Positions 24,219 through 31,477 of a stretch of 35,928 nt of DNA are shown one piece after another. The first letter of the stretch is position 1, and every line of letters begins with the position of its first letter. The position numbers and the translations under genes were made by a program. This stretch comes from CAZSAT01 sp964604675. GTDB taxonomy: Bacteria; Myxococcota_A; UBA796; CAJQPC01. The DNA lies in the NCBI GenBank assembly GCA_964604675.1, contig CAZSAT010000075.1, positions 1 to 35,928 of the forward strand. The letters are read 5' to 3'. A model generated the notes under the pieces. The model had not been told where the DNA came from. It saw only the letters and a list, made by a program, of their open reading frames with translations, and did not search any database.

Positions 24219-24863
24219 GGGCTACTACCTCGCGCCCGACTCGGAGAAGGTGAGGCAGGGGGACATCGTTGCGCTCGCTCCGATGGTCTGGCCGATCCGG
24301 CCGCCGCCTTGGGGGGTCCTCAACTCAGGCCAGGAGAAGAACGAGCGGCGAAAGGCCCAGCATGGGCGGCCCTCCACCTGGCCGCGGAAGAGGCTGCAGG
24401 GCGCCGATGACGTCGACATCGTGGTGACCGCACGCCTCAGGTGGGCCATGCTGCTCACGCGGGGCTGCGACGTGGACAAGGGGCGGAGACAGCGTCAACT
24501 CGCCCCCATCCGGCCGCTGTCGACCATCTCCAGCGAAGACGACCAGCTCGCCGTGGTCGAGGGCCGCGCGGTCGGCCTGCACTACATCCCGCCCGTACCG
24601 CAGGGGCTCGGGTCGCTCTTCGGGCACGCGTACGTCGACTTCCGCGGCGTGACGACCCTCCACGCCGACCTCTTCGACGAGCTGGAACGTCCGCTATCGG
24701 TCACGCGGGGGGCCCTTCAGGAGGNNNNNNNNNNTACCTGGCCTGGGTCACGCATGCTACGGGCCGGAGACTCTCAATCGCTGCCTCCTGTCCGCACTGC
24801 GGGAAGCCTGTCCCGCTCCTGGTGGAGGCACGCGATCAGGTCCGACCGGACGAGGACTACTGA
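24208..24863 (+). CDS. Hypothetical protein interrupted by the assembly gap
   Basis: Before the gap, 172 codons encode a soluble protein. It contains VRQGDIVALAPMVWP, a VDIVVTARLRWAMLLTRGCDVDK segment and LHYIPPVPQG. After the gap, YLAWVTHATGRRL and CPHCGKPVPLLVE continue to a TGA at 24861-24863, but in another reading frame. The true gap length is therefore not a multiple that keeps frame at 10. The QGDI...TRGCD pattern resembles small proteins that carry an (S/T)-x-x-CD motif near phage or defence genes; that is a loose likeness. The C-terminal Cys-x-x-Cys may bind zinc with a pair lost in the gap, or be accidental. Confidence 0.6.
24725..24734. other. Assembly gap (10 N)
   Basis: Ten N bases mark a scaffold join of probably arbitrary length. 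The flanking coding frames disagree, so the real number of missing bases is unknown. Confidence 0.99.
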
Positions 24864-25309
24864 CGCCGGGTGCCGGCCAACACCTCGGCCACCGCCTGCT
24901 CGATCGCCGCCGCCAGCTCCTCCTTCCGCTCCCGCGCCAGCCGGTAGATCGACTCCGAGCACGGCACCACCCGCGACGCCGGCGACCCGCCCACCAGCAG
25001 GTCATGCCGCCCCAGGTGGAAGTCCCCGTGCAGCTTGCCCAGCTCGACGAACATGTCGGCGGTCATCGTCCAACGCAGCACCCAGGCCTCGCGGAGCCGC
25101 TCGGGCTCGATGCGGCCGTCGGCATCGGTGGGCCACTTCGCCACGAGCGTGGTCGGCTGCTCGGCGCTCCCTCCGAAGACCGGGCTCGGGTCGTCTGGGC
25201 CCTCGTCCCACCACGCCAGCGACACCCGTGCCACCTCCTCGCTGGGCTCAAAGGCTCCGCGGAGGGCCCCGAAGCTGAAGCGGCGGGCGAGCTTGGGAGG
25301 AGCGGGCAT
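24857..25309 (-). CDS. Hypothetical island protein, 150 aa
   Basis: No family recognised. The protein starts with a basic PPKLARRFSFG and has a Trp-rich middle (SLAWWDEG, VAKWPTD, WVLRWTMTADMFVEL). It ends in a long amphipathic helix (YRLARERKEELAAAIEQAVAEVL). Its stop overlaps the convergent gene by 7 bp. The upstream DNA holds one arm of a 20-bp inverted repeat (25340-25359). Confidence 0.55.
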   Translation of the reverse strand: MPAPPKLARRFSFGALRGAFEPSEEVARVSLAWWDEGPDDPSPVFGGSAEQPTTLVAKWPTDADGRIEPERLREAWVLRWTMTADMFVELGKLHGDFHLGRHDLLVGGSPASRVVPCSESIYRLARERKEELAAAIEQAVAEVLAGTRRQ

Positions 25310-25339
25310 GAGCCCAACGTAGGTGGCCCTCCCACGCGC

Positions 25340-25359
25340 GAACCCCGCCCCATGAACGC
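25340..25359. repeat. 20-bp perfect inverted repeat, left copy
   Basis: GAACCCCGCCCCATGAACGC on the plus strand is the exact reverse complement of 26814-26833. The two copies enclose one complete gene, whose stop lies 10 bp inside the left copy. Confidence 0.75.
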
Positions 25360-25369
25360 GGGACCCGGA

Positions 25370-26821
25370 TCAGCCCCCCAGCGTGATCGATGGCGTTGTC
25401 GATGGCGAGAACGACGCGCCGCCCAGCACCTCACCGGCACGGACGCCGAGCTCCCGCTCCCAGACCTCGTCGAAGTCGGCACCGAGCCCGCACACCCAGG
25501 TGTCCACGGGATGCGCGAGGTCTGCACCTGGCGTGGCGCCCACGGCCGCCCGGAAGCCGGCGTCCTCCGGGTCCACGCGCACCCGGGCCAGGTGGAGCGC
25601 CCCCCATCGTTCGTCAGCGAACGCCGACCAGGTCTCACCAGGGCACCGGAAGCGCAGGGCCCCCCGGTCACCGCCAGCCATGAGCTCGAGGGTTTCGAGA
25701 CAGGAGTCCGATCGGATCCACTCCAGCAGGAGCTCGGCGACCTGCTCCACCTCGCCGTGGGACGACCTCTCGGCCGCCCCGTGCGCGGTGAACGGTCGAG
25801 CGACCACACCGGTGTCGGCCACGAGGTATTGCACCACCCGGCGCACCAGGGTCCGGTGCTTCTCGGCTCGGCCTTCAAGTCGAGCCCACTGCTTCTTCAC
25901 CGCGTCCGCGAGACCCCTAGTGGCCGAGTCGCGCTTGGACGGGGTGTGGCCATAGTCCTCCACGGCGCGTGCGAGCCACGGCGTCCTGCTGCCCGCCGCC
26001 ATGCAGACCTCGTAGGCGAACCGGTTGGGAAGTGGGGCGATTATCCGCGTCGCGTCGGTGTAGATCGCCTTCGGAGGGAGGTGGAGCGCTCCAGGCAGTC
26101 CTCGTCCATCGGGCAAGGCCTCGTACAGGGCTCCAGCCAAGCTCGGCAGCCGGTGGGCTCGCGCACGGCCCCGGGCTTGCGCAGGGCGCAGCTCGTCCAA
26201 GAGGCTGAGTCGCTCACAGTCCTCGATGACCAGGCCCCCGTCTTCGGGCGGCTCGCGCAGGGCCTGCTCCGCCACCCACGGCAGCTCCCGCCAGACCCTC
26301 GTCGGATCGCGCACGCGGCCAGTGCCGAGGGCATCGCGACCGGCCCGCAGCGCCTCGACGGTGTGGGCCCGATACGCCCCCGGGTCGACCTCCAAGGGGC
26401 CGGCACGTCGCACGGGCCAGCCCGGCGGCCGCGGCAGGACCAGATCCTCGATCGCGGGCATCCGCCGGCGGAGCGCCTCCAGGTCCAGGCGGCGCTGCGA
26501 CGAGAGCTCGCGGACCCAGCGAAGGAAGGCGCTCTTCACCGCACCCTCGTCCAGCACGAAGTCCGTGCAGGGCCGCAGGAGGACCGCGGGGTGGACCATG
26601 CGGCTCGGGCCCCGCCGCCCGTCCGCCTTGTGACGAGGCCGACTCGCCAGTGCAGCGTCGAGCCGCCACCAGACCCCGAGATCCCCGTCCTCGGTCGCGC
26701 CGAGGGATGCGAGGAACCCGAGCGGCACCGTGAAACCCGATGCCAGCTCCAGGTCCGCGTTCGCAGGGACCCGGTCCACAGCGGGCAACCAGTTCAGGCC
26801 GATGGGAGGCGCGGCGTTCAT
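25370..26821 (-). CDS. Hypothetical protein, 483 aa, bounded by inverted repeats
   Basis: I do not recognise this soluble protein. Notable stretches are ELASGFTVPLGFLASLG near the N-terminus, a long Arg-rich middle, LPPKAIYTDATRIIAPLPNRFAYEVCMAAG (about 270-300), and HTPSKRDSATRGLADAVKKQW. A final Gly/Asp-rich part follows (DTWVCGLGADFDEVWERELG). The frame runs further upstream, but ATG 26821 is preceded by GGAGG at 11 bases, begins a normal soluble N-terminus, and lies within the right inverted repeat. It is divergent from the recombinase-like gene with 66 bp between starts. Possible roles include a nucleic-acid processing or island maintenance factor; none is demonstrated. Confidence 0.65.
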   Translation of the reverse strand: MNAAPPIGLNWLPAVDRVPANADLELASGFTVPLGFLASLGATEDGDLGVWWRLDAALASRPRHKADGRRGPSRMVHPAVLLRPCTDFVLDEGAVKSAFLRWVRELSSQRRLDLEALRRRMPAIEDLVLPRPPGWPVRRAGPLEVDPGAYRAHTVEALRAGRDALGTGRVRDPTRVWRELPWVAEQALREPPEDGGLVIEDCERLSLLDELRPAQARGRARAHRLPSLAGALYEALPDGRGLPGALHLPPKAIYTDATRIIAPLPNRFAYEVCMAAGSRTPWLARAVEDYGHTPSKRDSATRGLADAVKKQWARLEGRAEKHRTLVRRVVQYLVADTGVVARPFTAHGAAERSSHGEVEQVAELLLEWIRSDSCLETLELMAGGDRGALRFRCPGETWSAFADERWGALHLARVRVDPEDAGFRAAVGATPGADLAHPVDTWVCGLGADFDEVWERELGVRAGEVLGGASFSPSTTPSITLGG

Positions 26822-26833
26822 GGGGCGGGGTTC
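26814..26833. repeat. 20-bp perfect inverted repeat, right copy
   Basis: Reverse complement of 25340-25359. It contains the start codon (26821-26819) of the enclosed minus-strand gene. No direct target duplication is seen in the bases flanking the two copies. Confidence 0.75.
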
Positions 26834-26869
26834 CTCCGGGGTCGGTGCGGTCACGCTCCGTCGGAACCT

Positions 26870-26883
26870 GCCTGTACCGGAGC
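26870..26883 (+). repeat. 14-bp leader repeat, copy 2
   Basis: GCCTGTACCGGAGC, identical to 21894-21907, ends 4 bp before GTG 26888 and supplies its GGAG ribosome site. Confidence 0.5.
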
Positions 26884-26887
26884 CACC

Positions 26888-28297
26888 GTGCAGCCCGAGC
26901 TTCCTATCCCGCTCTCGACCGCCCGCGCCGACTACCCCTGTGTCGGCGACGCCACCTCGAACGTGGGCCTTCGCCCACTCCAGCGGCTCCATCCGGACGA
27001 CTGGCACCTGGTCCTCCAGGCCGGGCCCACCCCGCTGACGCCCACCCCGACCACGACACTCGCGAAGTGGATGCGGTCCGGTGCAGGCGGCTATCTGCTG
27101 CCCGATGCCTCGGCGTCCAGGGGCCTTCGAAAGCTGCGGGGCGTCGCAGCCTGGGTTCAGGCCGCGGTGGGCCGGACCACCCTGGAGGAGTGGGACGACG
27201 AGGAGCTGGAGGTCTGGCGCGAAGAGCATGCGGCCGCCGTGGGCAAGGTGCGGTCCGGCGAGCTCATCGGCCGAGACTGCTCGCTGCTCCGGCGCGTCGT
27301 CTGGGACGGTCAGCAGGCAGCCGGCATGAAGCCCCTGGTGGCGCGGTCGGCACCCGCGACGAACGAGCGGCTGGGCAGGAAGCTGGTGCGCTCCGTCACC
27401 CTCACGGAGCTGGTGTCCGCGTTGCTCAAGGCGCTGGCCCGCCTGCCCCGGGCCATGCTGATGGTCGCTCTCGTCGCCGGCTGCGGCCTCCTGGAGATCG
27501 AAGCCCTACGGCTCCGTGCCGAAGACATCGATCTCGCTCGGGGACGAGTGCGCGTTGCGGGCGGGCCCGTTCGCGGACGCCCTGGCCTCGTCGGCGAGCG
27601 CTGGGTGTCGATGCCACGCTGGGTCATCGACATCCTCTGGCACGCCCTGCCCGGCCTTGCCACGATGGCGCCGGACGCGCTGCTCTTCCCCTGTCGCGAC
27701 GACCCCACGCGCCCGCGGAGCAGCTTCGGGCGCGCGATCCGCCAAGCTGCGGAACACGCCGGGCTCACCCCGCACCCCAAGATCGGGATGCGCATCTACA
27801 GCCTCACCGCGCTCCGGCGCCTGGCCCAGGCCCTGCTGCGAGAGAGCGGGGCCCCCCGTGCCCTGGTGCGCGGCACTGTGCCTCGGCCGGCCGACCGGGC
27901 CGAGGCTCGCCGGCAGGAAGCCACCGTAGAGCGTGCCAGCCGGGCGCTTGCGGCCAACTGGATCACGCTGGTCCATCCTCCCCGAGTCCCCCATCGGCTG
28001 CACCTGCCGAGGAAGGCGCCGAAGGGCGTCGGTCCGCTGGAGCCCGAGGTGACCCGTCGACCGCGCGGCACGATGAAGCGCGGCGAGGTCCCCTGGAGCA
28101 GCCGTGAGGACGCGCCGATGCTCGTGCCTGTGCCAACGAGGGGGAGCCGCCAAGCGGACTCGTCACCTCCCGCCCGTCCCCGGCGCAGCGAGCCGGTGCG
28201 CCCGCCAGACGCCAGGGGCGACAACGCGGCGGTGTACGGGCTGCTGGGTCTCGCTGGCGGCTACCTGCTGTACCAGCGACTCCGCGGAGAGAAGTAA
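26888..28297 (+). CDS. Degenerate tyrosine-recombinase-like protein with C-terminal membrane helix
   Basis: The 469-residue product has an N-terminal core-binding-like helical part (about 55-185). A region laid out like the integrase catalytic domain follows: LMVALVAGCGLLEIEALRLRAEDIDL (191-216), a VSMPRWVIDIL strand/helix, and IYSLTALRRLAQALLRESGAP (303-323). The catalytic Arg of the usual G-L-R-x-x-E is Leu202, and no clear RHT or nucleophile Tyr follows, so it is probably inactive as a recombinase. A Pro/Arg-rich linker leads to AVYGLLGLAGGYLLY (449-462), a likely membrane helix with a basic tail. GTG 26888 has GGAG at five bases. Alternatives are a DNA-binding regulator derived from an integrase, or a decayed gene. 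Confidence 0.65.
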   Translation: MQPELPIPLSTARADYPCVGDATSNVGLRPLQRLHPDDWHLVLQAGPTPLTPTPTTTLAKWMRSGAGGYLLPDASASRGLRKLRGVAAWVQAAVGRTTLEEWDDEELEVWREEHAAAVGKVRSGELIGRDCSLLRRVVWDGQQAAGMKPLVARSAPATNERLGRKLVRSVTLTELVSALLKALARLPRAMLMVALVAGCGLLEIEALRLRAEDIDLARGRVRVAGGPVRGRPGLVGERWVSMPRWVIDILWHALPGLATMAPDALLFPCRDDPTRPRSSFGRAIRQAAEHAGLTPHPKIGMRIYSLTALRRLAQALLRESGAPRALVRGTVPRPADRAEARRQEATVERASRALAANWITLVHPPRVPHRLHLPRKAPKGVGPLEPEVTRRPRGTMKRGEVPWSSREDAPMLVPVPTRGSRQADSSPPARPRRSEPVRPPDARGDNAAVYGLLGLAGGYLLYQRLRGEK

Positions 28298-28350
28298 GGG
28301 CGGCGGATAGCGGACTCCGGGCCCCAGCAACGGCGCCCCCAGGAGTCAGC

Positions 28351-29010
28351 ATGTCCCTTCGCATCGAGTCCTTCGGCCAGGCCGCCGTCGGAGAGACCCA
28401 CGCCGCGTGGCGTTCGGCCATCGAAGAGTGGGCTGGCCTCATGGACGCCTACATCTGCATCCACAGCGACGACCCGCCGCCCTTCGCCTACAGCGAGCGC
28501 ACCAACGTGGGCCTGCTCTCGGGCGGCATCCTGCGGGCGAGCGCGGACAACGTCACCCTCGAGGAGTACGCGGTTGGCAAGGACCAGGGGAAGGGCCGCG
28601 CGGACCTCTGGGCGATCGTCGGGGCCTACAGCTACCTGGTGGAGGCCAAGCACGGCTGGAGCTCCTGCCAGAACGGTCTCGACACGTTCGAGGCGATCAA
28701 CCTCGCGGCGTCCTCGGGCACAGAGCCGCTCCGCGACGTCCTCGACGCCAGCATCGAGCAGGCGAGGAGCTACGACGATCAGCCCGAGTTCCACGTCGCG
28801 GCCGTCTTCGTCGTGCCGTACATCACGGCTGGGCAGACGACGAGCTTCGACGAAGCCTGGGAGAGCGTCGAGGCGGGGGAGCTCGCCTCCGGCTCCCACT
28901 CGGGCCTCGTGGCCTGGTACCGCCAGGAACAGCAAGACGTCGATGTAGACGGTGACTACCACCGCTACCCCGGCGTGGTGCTGGTCCTCTCCTTCCGCCG
29001 CAACCGGTAG
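28351..29010 (+). CDS. PD-(D/E)XK nuclease-like protein, 219 aa
   Basis: The sequence GRADLWAIVGAYSYLVEAKHG gives Asp85, then Glu98-x-Lys100 after a beta hairpin. This is the metal-binding core of PD-(D/E)XK nucleases. A conserved-looking Glu-Arg (YSER, 47-50) lies before it, and helices follow. The family includes restriction-type endonucleases and many proteins that only bind. AGGAG five bases before ATG 28351 supports the start. The gene stands alone after the recombinase-like gene. A role in degrading foreign DNA is possible but not shown. Confidence 0.6.
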   Translation: MSLRIESFGQAAVGETHAAWRSAIEEWAGLMDAYICIHSDDPPPFAYSERTNVGLLSGGILRASADNVTLEEYAVGKDQGKGRADLWAIVGAYSYLVEAKHGWSSCQNGLDTFEAINLAASSGTEPLRDVLDASIEQARSYDDQPEFHVAAVFVVPYITAGQTTSFDEAWESVEAGELASGSHSGLVAWYRQEQQDVDVDGDYHRYPGVVLVLSFRRNR

Positions 29011-29070
29011 TCGCCCCAGTCTCCCCCACGGCAGGGGTCAGAGCCTGGGTGAGGCGCACGTCGAATTCGC

Positions 29071-29130
29071 CGGTGTCCGGGGGCAGTCGGACGTCGGTGT
29101 CCGGGGCCTCGCGAAGATCGGTGTCCGGGG
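29071..29130 (+). repeat. Three 12-bp direct repeats with 24-bp period
   Basis: CGGTGTCCGGGG occurs at 29071, 29095 and 29119, exactly 24 bp apart, with unrelated 12-bp spacers. It lies in the 190-bp gap between two nuclease-like genes. On the minus strand the same bases would encode repeated PDT-type peptides, but no start or gene fits. Possibilities are an iteron-like protein binding array or the multi-repeat end of a lost IS21-like element. Confidence 0.6.
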
Positions 29131-29200
29131 TCGTCGAGAGGTTCTCGCTCCTGCGGCACCGCCGCGCACCGTGGAGTCTCGCGGGGTAGATCTCCTCGCC

Positions 29201-30388
29201 ATGTCGTCCCCGACCGACCCCAACCGAGCCACCGCCCACGACCTGCTGCGCCAGGCCGCCACCACCGACTTCGAGCTCGTCGAGCTCCGCGAGGGCGACC
29301 TCGCGCCCGGGGGCTCGGTGCATGCCGTCCTCCGGATCGACGAAGACGACGTGGAGACCTCGGCGTTCGGGCTGCTCTTCGCCCTGGGCGTGCTGAGCTT
29401 CACCGACGCCCGGCCGGCGGGCGCCTCCGAGCTGCACTACGAGCCGACCGACGAGTGGACCGTCGGCGACCTCGTGCGCCACCTGAGCTTCGAGCGCGGG
29501 CACCTCCACTTCCACGCCGACTACGTCCGGGGCCGGCTCGTGAAGACCACGATCGACGTGGCGCCGAACGGCAGGGTCACCCTGCAGACGGTCAACCGGG
29601 GCGGGTCCGCACGTCGCTGGCTGGACCTGCTCCGCGGCCAGCGGGTGGGCGGCCCGGTGGCGCTGGTCTCCGACGAGTTCGAGGCGCGGTTCCAGTCGAA
29701 CAACGGCGACCCCTTGCTCACCCTCGCCGACTGGCAGGCGCTGCACCCCGCGCTCCACTGGCGTGCCGGGCGCTCGGCCGTCCGGCTCGCCGAGACCTGG
29801 AGTGAGGCGGGGGGCTTCCCGGCCGAGGTGCAGGTCGCGCTGGACGCCGTGGACAGGCTCCAGGGCCTGCGCTTCGTCCGCGCGGTGGCCGAGCACGAGA
29901 CGCCGATGCCCGGCCAGGGCAGGGCCAGCGTCACGGACCTGATGGTCTGGGCCGAGGACGCCCTGGGCAACCCCGTGCTCGTCGGGGTCGAGGCCAAGGT
30001 GGACGAGGGCTTCGGGCCCCTGGTCCGGGACTGGCTCGTCGCCGGCCAAGGGCGGGGCTCAGCCGAGAACCGGGCCCGCCGCCTTCGTCGGATCTGCGCG
30101 GACCTGGACCTCGACGACCGCGACGACGGCATCGGCGAGCTGGCCTACCAGCTCCTGCACCGAAGCTACGCGGCCGTGCTCACCGCCATCGAGGAGCGTG
30201 CGCGGCGAGCGGTGCTTCTTGTCCACAGCTTCGCGGCCAGCCCGGAGGTCCCCCGGAGCGGCTGGGAAGAGCTCGTCGGGTTCGCGGGCGCGCTCGGTGT
30301 GGAAGGCGAGCTCGTGCCCGGAGTGCCCGTGTCGGCCGGCGCCCGCGACGGCGTCGAGCTCTGGCTCCTGTGGGTGAGCACGGAGTAG
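29201..30388 (+). CDS. DUF6946-like PD-(D/E)XK protein, 395 aa
   Basis: The C-terminal 210 residues follow the DUF6946 pattern. They contain WRAGRSAVRLAETW (187-200), TDLMVWAEDALGNPVLVGVEAKVDEGFGPLVRDW with Asp246, Glu264 and Lys266 as PD-(D/E)XK residues, the ELAYQLLHR motif, and VLLVHSF near the end. The N-terminal 180 residues are a separate beta-rich domain with no known match (FGLLFALGVLSF, HLHFHADYVRG). ATG 29201 has no Shine-Dalgarno sequence but TAGATC lies 8 bp upstream. The stop is 1 bp from the stop of the convergent gene. Function is unknown; the fold suggests nucleic-acid binding or cleavage. Confidence 0.7.
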   Translation: MSSPTDPNRATAHDLLRQAATTDFELVELREGDLAPGGSVHAVLRIDEDDVETSAFGLLFALGVLSFTDARPAGASELHYEPTDEWTVGDLVRHLSFERGHLHFHADYVRGRLVKTTIDVAPNGRVTLQTVNRGGSARRWLDLLRGQRVGGPVALVSDEFEARFQSNNGDPLLTLADWQALHPALHWRAGRSAVRLAETWSEAGGFPAEVQVALDAVDRLQGLRFVRAVAEHETPMPGQGRASVTDLMVWAEDALGNPVLVGVEAKVDEGFGPLVRDWLVAGQGRGSAENRARRLRRICADLDLDDRDDGIGELAYQLLHRSYAAVLTAIEERARRAVLLVHSFAASPEVPRSGWEELVGFAGALGVEGELVPGVPVSAGARDGVELWLLWVSTE

Positions 30389-30389
30389 C

Positions 30390-31421
30390 TCAACCCTCCG
30401 CCGGCCCGCCCGGCGCCCCGAAGGGCGTCTTCACGTAGAGCTCCCAGCTCACGAGCGGGTCGACGCCGAGCCAGCCACGCTGAGCGTCCCTGGACCCCTC
30501 ACGCCAGTGGGTCTTCGACGCGACGTGGCGATCCGCGCCTGGCGGCACCCGGAAGGTGAAGATGCGCTCCGCGAGCCCGTCCCCCTGCTCGGCCCGGATG
30601 CGGACCGCCTTCAAGGGCTCGCCGTCCTCCTCGAACACGGTGGCGACGACCAGGGCCACCGCCTCGGCCGGCTCGCCCATCTGGCAGACGTAGCGGACGA
30701 GGTCGTCGATGCTCGACGGCAGCTCGCCCCCGCGCACCTCCCAGAGCTCGCAGGACCGGCCGCGCAGGCGGAAGATGCGGGCGTGGTCCAGGCCCTCCCG
30801 CTCGACGGTGGGCATGGTGGAGGCGGCCGCGAACTCGGTCATCTCCAGCGCCGTGGTGGGGAGGCGGGCGTCGGGCTCCAGCTCGATGAACGCGGCCCGA
30901 AGATCGGGCTCGGGCATGCGGCCTGGCAGCAGCGCCGCGGCACGAGCTCCCGGCGCCCGCACGACGAGCGCGTCGAAGGGCGCCGGGATCGGCCCGTCGC
31001 CGGCCATGCCCTCCCATCCCGAGGTGAAGGTCCCGATGCCATCGCTGCTCATGGTGAAGCCGCGCCAGGTCGCCCACCACGAGCTCGGCTCTCCGCCCAG
31101 GTGCTCCACGCTGACGGCCAGCGCCGCCCGCTCGCCATCGTCACGCTCCAGGATCGCGACGAGCACCGCGCAGCGCACCTCCAGGCGGGCAGCCTGCGCG
31201 GCGTAGGTCGCGGCCGGGTCCACCCCCGGGTCCTGGGCCAGGGCGGCGACCAGGTCGAGCTCCTCCCGGTGCCCGTCGAAGAACAGGTGGAGCGAGGGCG
31301 TCGGCTGTCCCTCAAGGTGCACGACGCGGTCGAGGTGGTCCTGGAACCAGGTGCGCACGGCGTCGGCGTCCAGGGCGTTCGTCCCGTCCAGTGGGTGGCG
31401 GGTGGGGACCAGCGGCATCAT
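30390..31421 (-). CDS. Hypothetical protein, 343 aa
   Basis: No family recognised. The protein is acidic and soluble. It has LHLFFDGHREELDLVAALAQDPG near the N-terminus, a segment ALAVSVEHLGGEPSSWWATWRGF, and a C-terminal beta-rich part (ERIFTFRVPPGADRHV). ATG 31421 has no ribosome site, but TAGCGC lies exactly 6 bp upstream, suggesting a leaderless transcript. It diverges from the 516-residue gene with 56 bp between starts, so the two may share regulation. Confidence 0.6.
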   Translation of the reverse strand: MMPLVPTRHPLDGTNALDADAVRTWFQDHLDRVVHLEGQPTPSLHLFFDGHREELDLVAALAQDPGVDPAATYAAQAARLEVRCAVLVAILERDDGERAALAVSVEHLGGEPSSWWATWRGFTMSSDGIGTFTSGWEGMAGDGPIPAPFDALVVRAPGARAAALLPGRMPEPDLRAAFIELEPDARLPTTALEMTEFAAASTMPTVEREGLDHARIFRLRGRSCELWEVRGGELPSSIDDLVRYVCQMGEPAEAVALVVATVFEEDGEPLKAVRIRAEQGDGLAERIFTFRVPPGADRHVASKTHWREGSRDAQRGWLGVDPLVSWELYVKTPFGAPGGPAEG

Positions 31422-31427
31422 GCCGTA

Positions 31428-31433
31428 GCGCTA
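31428..31433 (-). promoter_or_regulatory. Possible -10 box, leaderless start of minus-strand gene
   Basis: TAGCGC on the minus strand is 6 bp before ATG 31421. The same spacing occurs before 10994 and 23163. No -35 element is obvious. Confidence 0.3.
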
Positions 31434-31477
31434 TCCCGCGACCGCCACTCGGTGGTAGAAGCCAGGTGGGAGGCGGC

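Larger units (their letters stand above)
21825..28297 (+). mobile_element. Integrative element at tRNA-Thr (minimum extent)
   Basis: The tRNA gene is immediately followed by a tyrosine recombinase reading away from it. Unrecognised genes follow on both strands, then a gene flanked by inverted repeats and a second recombinase-like gene. This is the usual layout of a genomic island. The right end is not visible: no second copy of the tRNA 3' sequence was found in the window, and the island may extend through or beyond 35928. Confidence 0.5.

Noticed and set aside
25340..26833. Classical insertion sequence
   Set aside because: The enclosed protein shows no DDE, HUH or serine/tyrosine transposase motif, and no target-site duplication flanks the repeats.
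25004..26887. Plus-strand open frame that would extend the recombinase-like gene to over 1000 residues
   Set aside because: The upstream part is low-complexity antisense to two better-supported minus-strand genes, and GTG 26888 has its own ribosome site.
28965..29159. Minus-strand gene encoding PDT-type peptide repeats
   Set aside because: No plausible start or ribosome site, and it continues antisense to the nuclease-like gene.
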